A DNA stretch of 64,000 nucleotides. It comes from Prosthecochloris sp. (GTDB lineage: Bacteria; Bacteroidota; Chlorobiia; Chlorobiales; Chlorobiaceae). The position numbers and the translations under genes are program-made. A model generated the notes under the pieces. The model was given only the letters and a program-made list of their open reading frames with translations, ran no database searches and was not told the origin of the DNA. Within the stretch, counting starts at the first letter, position 1. Every line of letters begins with the position of its first letter. This document shows, one piece after another, positions 36,913 to 45,046 of this stretch. The DNA is taken from assembly GCA_004028745.1 (NCBI GenBank), contig RAZP01000067.1, forward strand, positions 124,001-188,000, in the 5' to 3' direction.

Positions 36913-37623
36913 ATGACCCTCCAGACGCTTCTTTTTTTCCTGGTTGTCTTACCAGTTATGTTTTTCGGGCTGCTGATCGCCTTGGCGGTCAACCTTATCG
37001 ACCCTTCCGGAGACCGTTTCCACCGGATGGCTGCATGGTGGGGGCGCTTCTGTACAAGGCTTATGGGAATTACCGTCGAGACAACCGGTCGGGAACATTA
37101 CAATCCTGAAGACAACTACCTGATCATCAGCAATCATGCAGGCATGGCAGACATACCTCTCATACTCGGCTCCATACATCTTAACATGCGTTTCGTCGCC
37201 AAGGAGGAACTGGGTGAAATCCCGGTGTTCGGATGGGCACTCAAACAGGCCGGTTATGTCATGATCAAACGCGGCCAAAGCAAAGAAGCGCTGAAAAGTC
37301 TGCTCACGGCAGCCGAAGTTCTGCAAAGCGGACGCTCAGTTCATATCTTTCCCGAAGGCACCAGATCGGAAACAGGGGCAATCCAGCCATTCAAACGAGG
37401 CGCGTTTCTTATTGCGCAGAAAGCAGGTGTTCCGATACTGCCTGTGACGATTATCGGCAGCAACCGGATCGCCCCGAAAAAAAGTCTTAAGATTCGTAAA
37501 TCCACCGTAAAGTTCATTATTGACCAGCCTATCGAGATTGCAGGAAAAAAGGCACCGGAGCTTTTGGACGCCGCATACGCAACCATCAGCGGCAACATGC
37601 AAAAGCACGGCGGGGCAACGTAA
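36913..37623 (+). CDS. plsC: 1-acyl-sn-glycerol-3-phosphate acyltransferase
   Basis: This 236-residue membrane acyltransferase adds the second acyl chain to lysophosphatidate. It has an N-terminal helix (about 5-28), the NHAGMAD catalytic motif (a variant of NHxxxxD), the FPEGTRSETG motif and the VPILPVTIIGSN block. ATG at 36913 is chosen over an upstream TTG embedded in low-complexity text. The spacer upstream holds TTTGACTTTTAAC direct repeats. Confidence 0.9.
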   Translation: MTLQTLLFFLVVLPVMFFGLLIALAVNLIDPSGDRFHRMAAWWGRFCTRLMGITVETTGREHYNPEDNYLIISNHAGMADIPLILGSIHLNMRFVAKEELGEIPVFGWALKQAGYVMIKRGQSKEALKSLLTAAEVLQSGRSVHIFPEGTRSETGAIQPFKRGAFLIAQKAGVPILPVTIIGSNRIAPKKSLKIRKSTVKFIIDQPIEIAGKKAPELLDAAYATISGNMQKHGGAT

Positions 37624-37869
37624 CACTCCACCTCCCTGCATCCGACCTCTCACACCATATCAGAATCGAGGCCATGGCCCGTGTTCAATTGCCCTTCGTG
37701 TTTCTGCATTAATTCGTTTTCAAATTGACGTATTATTTTGTAAACTTTAACAATGATCCCCCCCAAGCGATTCACAAAAAGCATAATCATGTCTTTCCAG
37801 GGATTAGTAGCCTGAAGTCGTGTTGTCAAGTGCAGTTTGCGCACAAAACACCGTAACAAAGGTTGCTCA

Positions 37870-40248
37870 ATGCAAAGGCTTGTAGAACATATGCCCCTCC
37901 CGTTCGCCACATTTGACAGAGAGGGGCACTTATTAACGGCAAACCTCGCTTTTGCCGATCTGCTGCCAATCCCAAACCACATGCTTTCCGGAAAGACCGT
38001 GTGGGAGATAATGCCCCACCGAGAGGCACAACTGCTGAAAAAAGGTCTTGTAACAGTATCCGGAAACAAAAAAACAATAACCATTGAAAAATACCGCCCC
38101 TCGGTTGGCCATGAACGGTATTATCGGATGATTCTTTTCTCCATACCAACATCTGAGGGAGAAAAAGAACTTTTTGGTTTGCTAAGTATCGATATCAGTA
38201 CTCTCAAAAAAATTGAAAAGAACCTGAAACTGTCACTTCAGCAACAGGATACTATTTTCAATGCGAGCATGATCGGTATCATGGTAATTAAAAACCGTGC
38301 CATAGCACAAACCAACAGCCGCCTGTCAGAGATGCTTGGCTACAAACCAGAGGAACTTATCGGAAAAGAACCTCTTGACTTGCATCTTTCGAAAAAAAAG
38401 TATCTCGATTTCCTGCAAAAATATGAACAGCAGCTTTCAGAAAAGGAGATTGTCCAGAAAGAATATCCGCTTCGCCATAAAAAAGGACACACGGTCTGGT
38501 GTTTGCTCAGCGGCGGGGCAGTCCATCCGCCCGACCTCTCGCAAGGGGTCGTATGGACAATAGAGGATATCACAGAACGAAAACAGAGCCGGGAAAAGCT
38601 TCGTGAAAGCAAGGAGCGCATCGAAGCCATTTTCAATTCAGTCCAGTCCGGGATCATGCTCGTCGACTGGGAATCGTATCAGATACTCGATGTCAATCCT
38701 GCAGCGTGCAAGCTTATCGGGCTCCCACATGACAAGATTGTCGGACACATCTGCTGCAATTTTGTGTGCTCTCCCGAAAAAAATAAGTGTCCGTTCGAAG
38801 ACAAATACCCGTCCGCCACAGGAGAAGAGCTGATGACCAATTCAGAACAGACACTGATTCAGGCGGGCGGCAAGAAGATTACAATCCTTAAAACCGTAAA
38901 GACCATTACCATCGAAGGCAAAAAGTTGCTGCTGGAAAGTTTCGTCGACATTTCAGGACAAAAAAGGCAGCAAGTGCAGTTGAGGGAAATGCTCGCCAAA
39001 TTGAAAAAACTCAACACAAGTCTTGAGAAGGAGATTGCTTTTGCCAACAGAATGGCGATCGAAGCGGAAACGGCAAACATCGCAAAATCCGAATTCCTGG
39101 CGAACATGAGTCACGAAATTCGAACGCCGATGAACGGCATAGTCGGGATGACCGAGTTACTCCTCGATACTGAATTAAACAACCAACAGCAACAATATGC
39201 TGAAACAATAAAACAAAGCACAGATACTCTGCTTGGCATTATCAATGCAGTGCTTGAATATTCCAACATTGAAACAAACCGCCTGGAAACCGGAAACATT
39301 GAGTTCAATCTAACCGACCTCTTACAGCAGGTTGTCGAAATAATCAAAATAAAAGCACAAGAGAAGGAATTGCGCTTCATCCAGGCAGTCGATCCGGGTA
39401 TCCCTTCGCGTCTTACCAGCAATCCGGAATATTTGAGACAGGTACTCATGAACCTTGGAAGCAATGCGATAAAATTCACTCAAAAAGGCCATATCACCCT
39501 CATTGTCACGGTGGTCTCCGAGAGAAACGGCAAAAAAGCAATGCTCCGTTTTTCGGTTATCGACACCGGCATCGGCATTCCCGGAGATATGCAAGACTTT
39601 ATTTTCAGGCAGTTTACCCAGGCTGATTCTTCCTCCACCCGGAAATACGGCGGCATCGGGCTCGGTCTGACAATTTCAAAGCGCCTTGTTGAACTTATGG
39701 GTGGAAAAATCGGCCTCAACAGTGAACCGGCAAAAGGTTCTGAATTCTGGTTTACCATACCTCTTACCCGCCCTGAAAACCATAAGCAGCACTCCATTGT
39801 GGAGCCTGACGACACACCTCCCCTTCCCCCTCCAAAAACAGAACAGCAACACAAGCTTGAGGAAGGCCGTAATGCTGGTTCAACAATACTTGTTGCTGAA
39901 GATAATCTGATCAACCAGCGTGTTGCTATTGCAATACTAAAAAAAATGGGGTATTCAGTAGATATTGCCCGGAACGGTGCCGAAGCCATCAAGGCTTTAC
40001 AGCTAAAAGATTACAAGCTTGTTTTCATGGATATACAGATGCCGGAAATGGACGGACTTGAAGCCACACGCAAAATCCGAAGCTCGACGTCCGACGCTTT
40101 TAACCCTGACATAATCATAATCGCTATGACTGCCCATGCCTTGAAAGAAGATCGTGAAAAATGTCTTGCTGCAGGCATGAATGACTATATAAGTAAACCG
40201 CTGTCACCTGACGACCTTTCTCGCCTTTTGCAGCGCTGGCTGTCTTGA
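37870..40248 (+). CDS. Hybrid sensor histidine kinase with PAS domains and receiver
   Basis: This 792-residue orphan kinase has no transmembrane segment. Three PAS-type domains (about 1-120, 125-240 and 250-365) are followed by a coiled coil (about 370-400), a HisKA domain with FLANMSHEIRTPMNG (His about 415), an HATPase domain (NLGSNAIKF, DTGIGIPG, GGIGLGLTIS), and a C-terminal receiver with phospho-acceptor Asp about 721 in VFMDIQMPEMDG. The third PAS domain is cysteine-rich (CCNFVCSPEKNKCPF), so redox or metal sensing is possible. No output response regulator lies beside it. ATG at 37870 has AAAGG upstream. Confidence 0.9.
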   Translation: MQRLVEHMPLPFATFDREGHLLTANLAFADLLPIPNHMLSGKTVWEIMPHREAQLLKKGLVTVSGNKKTITIEKYRPSVGHERYYRMILFSIPTSEGEKELFGLLSIDISTLKKIEKNLKLSLQQQDTIFNASMIGIMVIKNRAIAQTNSRLSEMLGYKPEELIGKEPLDLHLSKKKYLDFLQKYEQQLSEKEIVQKEYPLRHKKGHTVWCLLSGGAVHPPDLSQGVVWTIEDITERKQSREKLRESKERIEAIFNSVQSGIMLVDWESYQILDVNPAACKLIGLPHDKIVGHICCNFVCSPEKNKCPFEDKYPSATGEELMTNSEQTLIQAGGKKITILKTVKTITIEGKKLLLESFVDISGQKRQQVQLREMLAKLKKLNTSLEKEIAFANRMAIEAETANIAKSEFLANMSHEIRTPMNGIVGMTELLLDTELNNQQQQYAETIKQSTDTLLGIINAVLEYSNIETNRLETGNIEFNLTDLLQQVVEIIKIKAQEKELRFIQAVDPGIPSRLTSNPEYLRQVLMNLGSNAIKFTQKGHITLIVTVVSERNGKKAMLRFSVIDTGIGIPGDMQDFIFRQFTQADSSSTRKYGGIGLGLTISKRLVELMGGKIGLNSEPAKGSEFWFTIPLTRPENHKQHSIVEPDDTPPLPPPKTEQQHKLEEGRNAGSTILVAEDNLINQRVAIAILKKMGYSVDIARNGAEAIKALQLKDYKLVFMDIQMPEMDGLEATRKIRSSTSDAFNPDIIIIAMTAHALKEDREKCLAAGMNDYISKPLSPDDLSRLLQRWLS

Positions 40249-40276
40249 AAACAGCCTTGAAAGCAAAGAACAAACA

Positions 40277-41302
40277 TCAGGGTACCTCTGTTTGCACAAT
40301 CCACCTGCCTATGCGACGCGCAGCGGTAAAACTGGCCCACGCAAGGACTGCCACCAGTTTTTCATCACCTGGATAATGGTCCGAAAACGCCGAGACTTCA
40401 GCGTCAGTTACACGGTACGGTGCTAAAGCCGCAAGCAGAGCAAGCTCACAGGCAGCTTTTGCACTCTCTTCTGTTCCAACAAGATACGACTTCGCCCATG
40501 CACGATTTGTACCAAGATCTTTTCCGTCCCATGTCTCGACGGCATGAAGAACCGACACCCTCACATGTTCAGGCAAAACCATGGTTCCGGCGCTCTCGAT
40601 AACCCTGGAAAAAGCAGCGTACGCACCCGCGATACATACTGAGGGCTTCGCCCAGGCAAAGTCTTCGGGAAGCCGGGCTTCGGGCAGGAGGCTGAGTGAA
40701 ACACAAGCCTTTTTCGGTAAACGAATTGCTTTGCTGAAAAACCATGCAGCCGCCCGCAAGGTAACTTTTTTTAACTTTCCCTGATGAAAAGGCAAAGGTG
40801 AAACCCCCAGCAATATGGAAGCCATCCGGTTGATATAATGGAAAAACACGGCTGTTCCGATAAATTCAGGAGCCTCCCTGGCAGAAAACGGCGGGGAGAG
40901 AAGCTCGGTTGAACCGGGTGAGAGGGTCGCTGCTGACCACTTGACCACGTCCCGAATATACGGGTCATCAATTGCCTCAAGCCTCATTGCCGTGATTGCT
41001 TCAGTATAATCTTTCCCTGAAGAGCCAAGTATCATGATACTGTGCGCATCAACACAGTAGGGGCAACGGTTTATAGCTGAAACAGTTGCCGCAACAGCCT
41101 CCTTAGCGTCGCGCCGGACGCTGCCTGCAAGCAGAGATTCCCTGCAAGCCATCCAGGCACCTGCAAGCAATTCGGGCAGCGGAAGATGCAGGGTAAAGGG
41201 CTCAACCTTTGCGCCGAACTCGCGATGAATCTGCTCCAGTGTTTTAACCGCAAGTTCACCTTTGGGGATCAAGGAATCCGATCTGAGATATCTGATGGTC
41301 AT
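40277..41302 (-). CDS. AhpD-like carboxymuconolactone decarboxylase family protein
   Basis: This protein of about 341 residues has an AhpD-type redox centre ATVSAINRCPYCVDAHSIM, with the CxxC plus downstream His found in alkylhydroperoxidase-like proteins. It appears to contain two helical-bundle halves, making it longer than typical AhpD (about 175 residues). Its substrate is unknown; peroxide or radical defence is a reasonable guess from the family. Its last codons (QTEVP, stop) fall in GGGTACCTCT (from 40280), which resembles the end of the palindromic element family. Confidence 0.7.
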   Translation of the reverse strand: MTIRYLRSDSLIPKGELAVKTLEQIHREFGAKVEPFTLHLPLPELLAGAWMACRESLLAGSVRRDAKEAVAATVSAINRCPYCVDAHSIMILGSSGKDYTEAITAMRLEAIDDPYIRDVVKWSAATLSPGSTELLSPPFSAREAPEFIGTAVFFHYINRMASILLGVSPLPFHQGKLKKVTLRAAAWFFSKAIRLPKKACVSLSLLPEARLPEDFAWAKPSVCIAGAYAAFSRVIESAGTMVLPEHVRVSVLHAVETWDGKDLGTNRAWAKSYLVGTEESAKAACELALLAALAPYRVTDAEVSAFSDHYPGDEKLVAVLAWASFTAARRIGRWIVQTEVP

Positions 41303-41535
41303 ACATTCAGTGCCTTGACTAGTTCTGCACCTTCTGATCCCGAGCACACGACACTCTTTCCGCTCCTTATCAGCTCCCGCCTGCTGAGATCAACATTGGA
41401 ACCATCAGCAAGATACAACCGAATGATATGGATGATTGGCTTGCCTCATATTTAACCAGGCACAGGATGAAACACTGTGCCTGGAATCAACCATCAAGCG
41501 AAACATGGGGGCTTTCCGCATTGACGGTGAAATTG

Positions 41536-42003
41536 CTAAACTTGCCGGTAAAGATTCACCATTTCAATTGCCGCAAGGGCAGCATCAAAGCCCTTGTTGC
41601 CGGCTTTGGTTCCGGCACGCTCGATGGCCTGTTCGAGATTGTCGGTTGTAAGCACACCGAAAGTTATGGGGATCATGGTTTCAAGGCCTGCTTGGGCAAC
41701 ACCCTTTGCTGCTTCAGCCGCAATTACATCGAAATGAGAGGTGGCCCCCCTGATAACCGCGCCAAGAGTGATCACAGCATCATAGCGGCCAGACAGGGCT
41801 GTTTTTTTCGACACGGCAGGGAGTTCAAAAGCCCCCGGACATTTGTAGACCTCAACATTTTCTTCGGCTCCTCCGTGACGAAGAATGCAGTCAACAGCAC
41901 CCTCGACAAGCTTCTGGCCGATAAAATCATTGAACCTGGAAACAACCAGCGCAAACTTCATGTTTTTTGCATCAAGCGCTCCCTCTATCGTTTTGATGGT
42001 CAT
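41536..42003 (-). CDS. ribH: 6,7-dimethyl-8-ribityllumazine synthase
   Basis: This 155-residue enzyme joins the ribityl uracil and a butanone phosphate to make the riboflavin precursor. It shows VVSRFNDFI near the N-terminus, the GAVIRGATSHFD phosphate-binding loop and PITFGVLTTDNLEQAIERAG. It is the usual length. The 233-bp gap upstream of the AhpD-like gene shows no gene. It lies 33 bp downstream of gmhA. Confidence 0.97.
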   Translation of the reverse strand: MTIKTIEGALDAKNMKFALVVSRFNDFIGQKLVEGAVDCILRHGGAEENVEVYKCPGAFELPAVSKKTALSGRYDAVITLGAVIRGATSHFDVIAAEAAKGVAQAGLETMIPITFGVLTTDNLEQAIERAGTKAGNKGFDAALAAIEMVNLYRQV

Positions 42004-42036
42004 ATGCTTAAGTGTTGTTAGGAATTAAAAAGTTAG

Positions 42037-42672
42037 TTACTCACAATATCCCATGATCCGTTCGATACAGTCGATAATTACATGACCTATGGCAATATGA
42101 CACTCCTGCACGCGGTCCGCAGCCTCCGCATATGGCACGACAATCGAGACGTCTGAAACCTTTCTGACGGCTCCGCCATCACCGCCAAGCAAGGCAAGAG
42201 TATGAAGCCCAAGTAAACGACCCTGCTGAAGGGCGTTATAGACACTCATGCTGTTACCACTGGTTGAAATACCGAGAATAACATCTCCTTCATTGCCATA
42301 GGCTTCTACAAGACGGGCAAAAACCTGATCGTATCCCAGATCATTTGCACCCGCCGTAAGAGCGGATGTATCCGCTGAAAGTGCAATTGCCGGCAGCGCT
42401 CTTCTGGGAACGCTGCTTCTGTAACGAATGGTAAGCTCGGTTGCAAGATGCTGCGCATCGGAAGCACTGCCGCCATTACCGCAAATCAACAGTTTACCTC
42501 CCGCTTCAAAAGAACGTGAAATAATGCGGGCCATCGACACCATTTCAGCACTTTGTGTTTCGGCAACCTGATACTTCAGCCTTGCACTGCATTGCAAGGC
42601 CGAACGTACAATATCTTCCGCATCTTTATCTGAGACGGAGCAGTGCCCGATATCCGGGGATTTTTCCTGCAT
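42037..42672 (-). CDS. gmhA: Phosphoheptose isomerase-type SIS protein (GmhA/DiaA)
   Basis: This 211-residue SIS-domain protein has KLLICGNGGSASDAQHLATELTIRY and ISTSGNSMSVYNAL, the GmhA/DiaA signature, and the C-terminal ECHIAIGHVIIDCIE. Family members isomerise sedoheptulose-7-phosphate for lipopolysaccharide heptose or regulate DnaA (DiaA). The heptose role is more likely, but the sequence alone cannot separate the two. Its promoter region is 37 bp away from palindromic element C. Confidence 0.88.
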   Translation of the reverse strand: MQEKSPDIGHCSVSDKDAEDIVRSALQCSARLKYQVAETQSAEMVSMARIISRSFEAGGKLLICGNGGSASDAQHLATELTIRYRSSVPRRALPAIALSADTSALTAGANDLGYDQVFARLVEAYGNEGDVILGISTSGNSMSVYNALQQGRLLGLHTLALLGGDGGAVRKVSDVSIVVPYAEAADRVQECHIAIGHVIIDCIERIMGYCE

Positions 42673-42708
42673 ACAATCCTGTCAGCTCTGATAATATATG
42701 TTTATTGA

Positions 42709-42820
42709 GGGCACCTCTATTTATTCCGCGCTTCAATTGCTTCGTTGAGCGGATGGGAGGGGTTTCTGCGCTCCGTTCGCCTCGCACTTGAACCGCTCAT
42801 GACAATAAATAGAGGTACCC
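42709..42820. mobile_element. Palindromic element copy C (short subtype, 112 bp)
   Basis: The left end is GGGCACCTCTATTTATT; the right end, read inward, is GGGTACCTCTATTTATT, 16/17 identical. The flanks are TTGA and GTGA, an imperfect 4-bp duplication. The interior shares the core GGCGAACGGAGCGCAGAAAC (on the reverse strand) with the other copies, but has its own stem arms. It lies 5' of gmhA, between that gene and the heptamer array. Confidence 0.8.
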
Positions 42821-42866
42821 GTGAATAATAATATAGTAAAACCCCGGCTAACAGCATTGCCCCTGC

Positions 42867-42962
42867 TCACTTGTCACTTGTCACTTGTCACTTGTCACTT
42901 GTCACTTGTCACTTGTCACTTGTCACTTGTCACTTGTCACTTGTCACTTGTCACTTGTCACT
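42867..42962. repeat. Heptamer tandem array (TCACTTG x about 13.7)
   Basis: The unit TCACTTG repeats without interruption for 96 bp, about 13.7 copies, ending in ACTACTATATATA. It ends 54 bp before the start codon of the tandem universal stress protein. A pure short tandem repeat in this position is likely to vary in copy number by slippage. Degenerate relatives of the same heptamer occur at about 53869-53895 and 36790-36815. Confidence 0.95.
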
Positions 42963-43016
42963 ACTATATATACGCTGCATTTTCTTACCTTTAAAAAAAC
43001 ATAAATTCAGTGTGCC

Positions 43017-43886
43017 ATGAAAAAGATCCTTGTTCCAACGGATTTCTCGGATCAGGCCTTGTATGCTTTCGAGGCTGCTGCCAGTATAGCCCGAAAAAGC
43101 AATGCAGAACTTCATCTTTACCATGTCATAGAAGTTCCCGACTATCCGGAAATCACGGATATCATCGCATACCGGACGCTCGGCAGTACAGATGTTCTTG
43201 AAGAAATCGAAAAAAAGCTCGCTCAAACAGCCGATTGCGATCAGTGTAGTGATATCGAAGTTACCTACTCGGTAGATTTCGACACGCCTTACGAAAAAAT
43301 TTCCCGGAAAGCCGCCGATGGACAGTTCGATCTTATCGTTACCGGATCTCACGGCAGACAAGGCCTTAACAAGATTCTTGTCGGTTCCACAGCTGAGAAA
43401 GTTATCCAGCACGCCCCTTGTTTGGTACTTACCATTAAGGAACCTGTATCCTATTTCTCACCTTCCAATATCGTGTTCGGCTCTAATTTCTATGGTGAAA
43501 TAGCGGAAGGGTTCTCTGCCTTACAGGATTTTGCCGATCTCTACGACGCCACACTGCACCTCCTCAAGGTCAACACAAGATCGCATTTCGAAACGTCCAG
43601 GTACAGCAGAGAGCTGATGGAAAGTTTTGCCGAGGAACAAAAGCTCAGCAACTACACCATAAACATCTATAACGACGACAGCGAAGAAGAAGGAATCTTG
43701 CATTTTTCCCGGGACATGCAGGCTGACCTTATCTGCGTACCGACACATGGAAAAACAGGTCTTTCCCATCTCATCGGCGGCAGCATTGCAGAAAGCGTTT
43801 CAGAACATGCCTACCGACCGGTTCTTACCTATAAAATCAAGCCGGTAAAAATGGAATACGGGGTTATCGGGCCTTTCCGTAAATAG
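43017..43886 (+). CDS. Tandem universal stress protein
   Basis: This 289-residue protein has two UspA domains (about 1-145 and 155-285). Each ends in the ATP-binding loop pattern: DLIVTGSHGRQGLNKILVGSTAEKVIQHAPC in the first (cited in parts) and DLICVPTHGKTGLSHLIGGSIAESV in the second. Known tandem Usps bind ATP and aid survival under stress. It lies immediately downstream of the heptamer array, which could tune its promoter; the link is inferred from position. Confidence 0.9.
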   Translation: MKKILVPTDFSDQALYAFEAAASIARKSNAELHLYHVIEVPDYPEITDIIAYRTLGSTDVLEEIEKKLAQTADCDQCSDIEVTYSVDFDTPYEKISRKAADGQFDLIVTGSHGRQGLNKILVGSTAEKVIQHAPCLVLTIKEPVSYFSPSNIVFGSNFYGEIAEGFSALQDFADLYDATLHLLKVNTRSHFETSRYSRELMESFAEEQKLSNYTINIYNDDSEEEGILHFSRDMQADLICVPTHGKTGLSHLIGGSIAESVSEHAYRPVLTYKIKPVKMEYGVIGPFRK

Positions 43887-43897
43887 ACAAAAGACTC

Positions 43898-44716
43898 TCA
43901 GCCAAGCGGCTTGCCGCACTTTTTACAGAATTTCGCATCGTCGTCGTGGTCGATGGTCTTGCAGCATTTGTCATTTTTTAATAGATCGGCTTCTATTCTT
44001 TCGTTCATTGAAGCCATTTCCGCCGATACGATTCCCGTGGGCACGGCAATAACGCTGTAACCGACGATCATCAACATAGCTGCAAGCGCCCTGCCAGTGA
44101 CAGTCTGAGGCAATATATCCCCATACCCTACGGTGGTTATGGTTACAATCGCCCAGTACACTCCTTCGGGAATACTGTCAAACCCATGCTCTTCCCCTTC
44201 TATCAGATACATGAGCGCTCCGATGATACTGACCGTGACCAGTACAAAAAAAAGAAAAAACAGAATCTTACGACTTGATGCCATCATTGCATTTCTGACA
44301 TACTCACCTTCCTTGACAAACTTGACAAGTTTGAGCAGCCTGAAAATTCTCAGCACCCTGAAAAACCTGATAACAAGAAGGTATTGCGTGCCGGGGAAAA
44401 AAACGCTGAAATAGGTTGGCAGAATCGAGAGAAGATCGATAATGCCAAAAAAACTGGTTGCATAGCGTAGCCTGTTAGACGCAACATACATCCGCATGCC
44501 ATATTCAACGGTAAAAAGGATGGTGAAAAACCATTCCAGACCATAGAAAAATTCCCCGTACACTGCGTGAATGCCGGGCACGCTGTCAAGCATAACCACA
44601 AAAACACTTAGAATAATCGCCGCTATCAGGACAAGATCGAACATCTTTGCCGGCACAGTATCGTAATCGAAAATGATGTGTGCAAGCTTCTGCTTAAACG
44701 TTTTCGATGGGGTCAT
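43898..44716 (-). CDS. Voltage-gated-type potassium channel with C-terminal zinc ribbon
   Basis: This 272-residue 6-TM channel has an S4-like segment rich in Arg/Lys (FFRVLRIFRLLKLVKF, about 117-132), then the pore with TITTVGYGDI, the K+ selectivity filter. The final residues form a zinc-ribbon-like CC...FCKKCGKPLG. Gating by voltage is expected; the ribbon may contribute assembly. Its stop lies 11 bp from the convergent usp stop. Palindromic element D lies just upstream of its start. Confidence 0.88.
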   Translation of the reverse strand: MTPSKTFKQKLAHIIFDYDTVPAKMFDLVLIAAIILSVFVVMLDSVPGIHAVYGEFFYGLEWFFTILFTVEYGMRMYVASNRLRYATSFFGIIDLLSILPTYFSVFFPGTQYLLVIRFFRVLRIFRLLKLVKFVKEGEYVRNAMMASSRKILFFLFFVLVTVSIIGALMYLIEGEEHGFDSIPEGVYWAIVTITTVGYGDILPQTVTGRALAAMLMIVGYSVIAVPTGIVSAEMASMNERIEADLLKNDKCCKTIDHDDDAKFCKKCGKPLG

Positions 44717-44774
44717 AACGATATTTTTTAGACGTTCATAACAACCGGACGTTAGCTTTCACTACCTGATAAAA

Positions 44775-44935
44775 GGGCACCTCCATTAATTGTCGTGAGC
44801 GCCTTGAGTACAAGGCGGACGGAGCGCAGAAACCGGAGTGTATCCCGACTTGTCGGGATGAGGATTTCGATCCCGACAAAAGGTCGGGACAACGAAGTAA
44901 TCATGGTGCATAACAAATTAATAGAGGAGGTCCCC
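44775..44935. mobile_element. Palindromic element copy D (long subtype, 161 bp)
   Basis: The left end is GGGCACCTCCATTAATT and the right end AATTAATAGAGG followed by AGGTCCCC, flanked on both sides by AAAA. The body matches copy A over its first ~55 bp. In place of the TGTAC/GTACA hairpin of copy A it has ATCCCGAC/GTCGGGAT, and further on TCCCGACAAAAGGTCGGGA. Different sequence with the same pairing means the hairpins are maintained. The rest of 44717-45046 shows no gene. Confidence 0.83.
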
Positions 44936-44985
44936 AAAAGAATATAATAAAACGAGGGTTGGGGGCTGAGGTGTAGACGAAACAC

Positions 44986-45020
44986 AAAAAAACTCCGCTC
45001 TACCCTGAGGCAAAGCGGAG
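44986..45020 (-). terminator. Rho-independent terminator of hemE
   Basis: CTCCGCT (44993-44999) pairs with AGCGGAG (45014-45020). On the minus strand seven T residues follow (complement of 44986-44992). It starts 26 bp after the hemE stop. Confidence 0.88.
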
Positions 45021-45046
45021 CCGAGAGAGAAAAAAACAGGAAAAGC

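Noticed and set aside
40280..40290. Further solo end of the palindromic element (GGGTACCTCTG)
   Set aside because: Only 10-11 bp match and the flank diverges; kept as a remark under the AhpD-like gene, not annotated as an element.
42867..42962. Possible CRISPR array
   Set aside because: The unit is 7 bp with no spacers; it is a simple tandem repeat.
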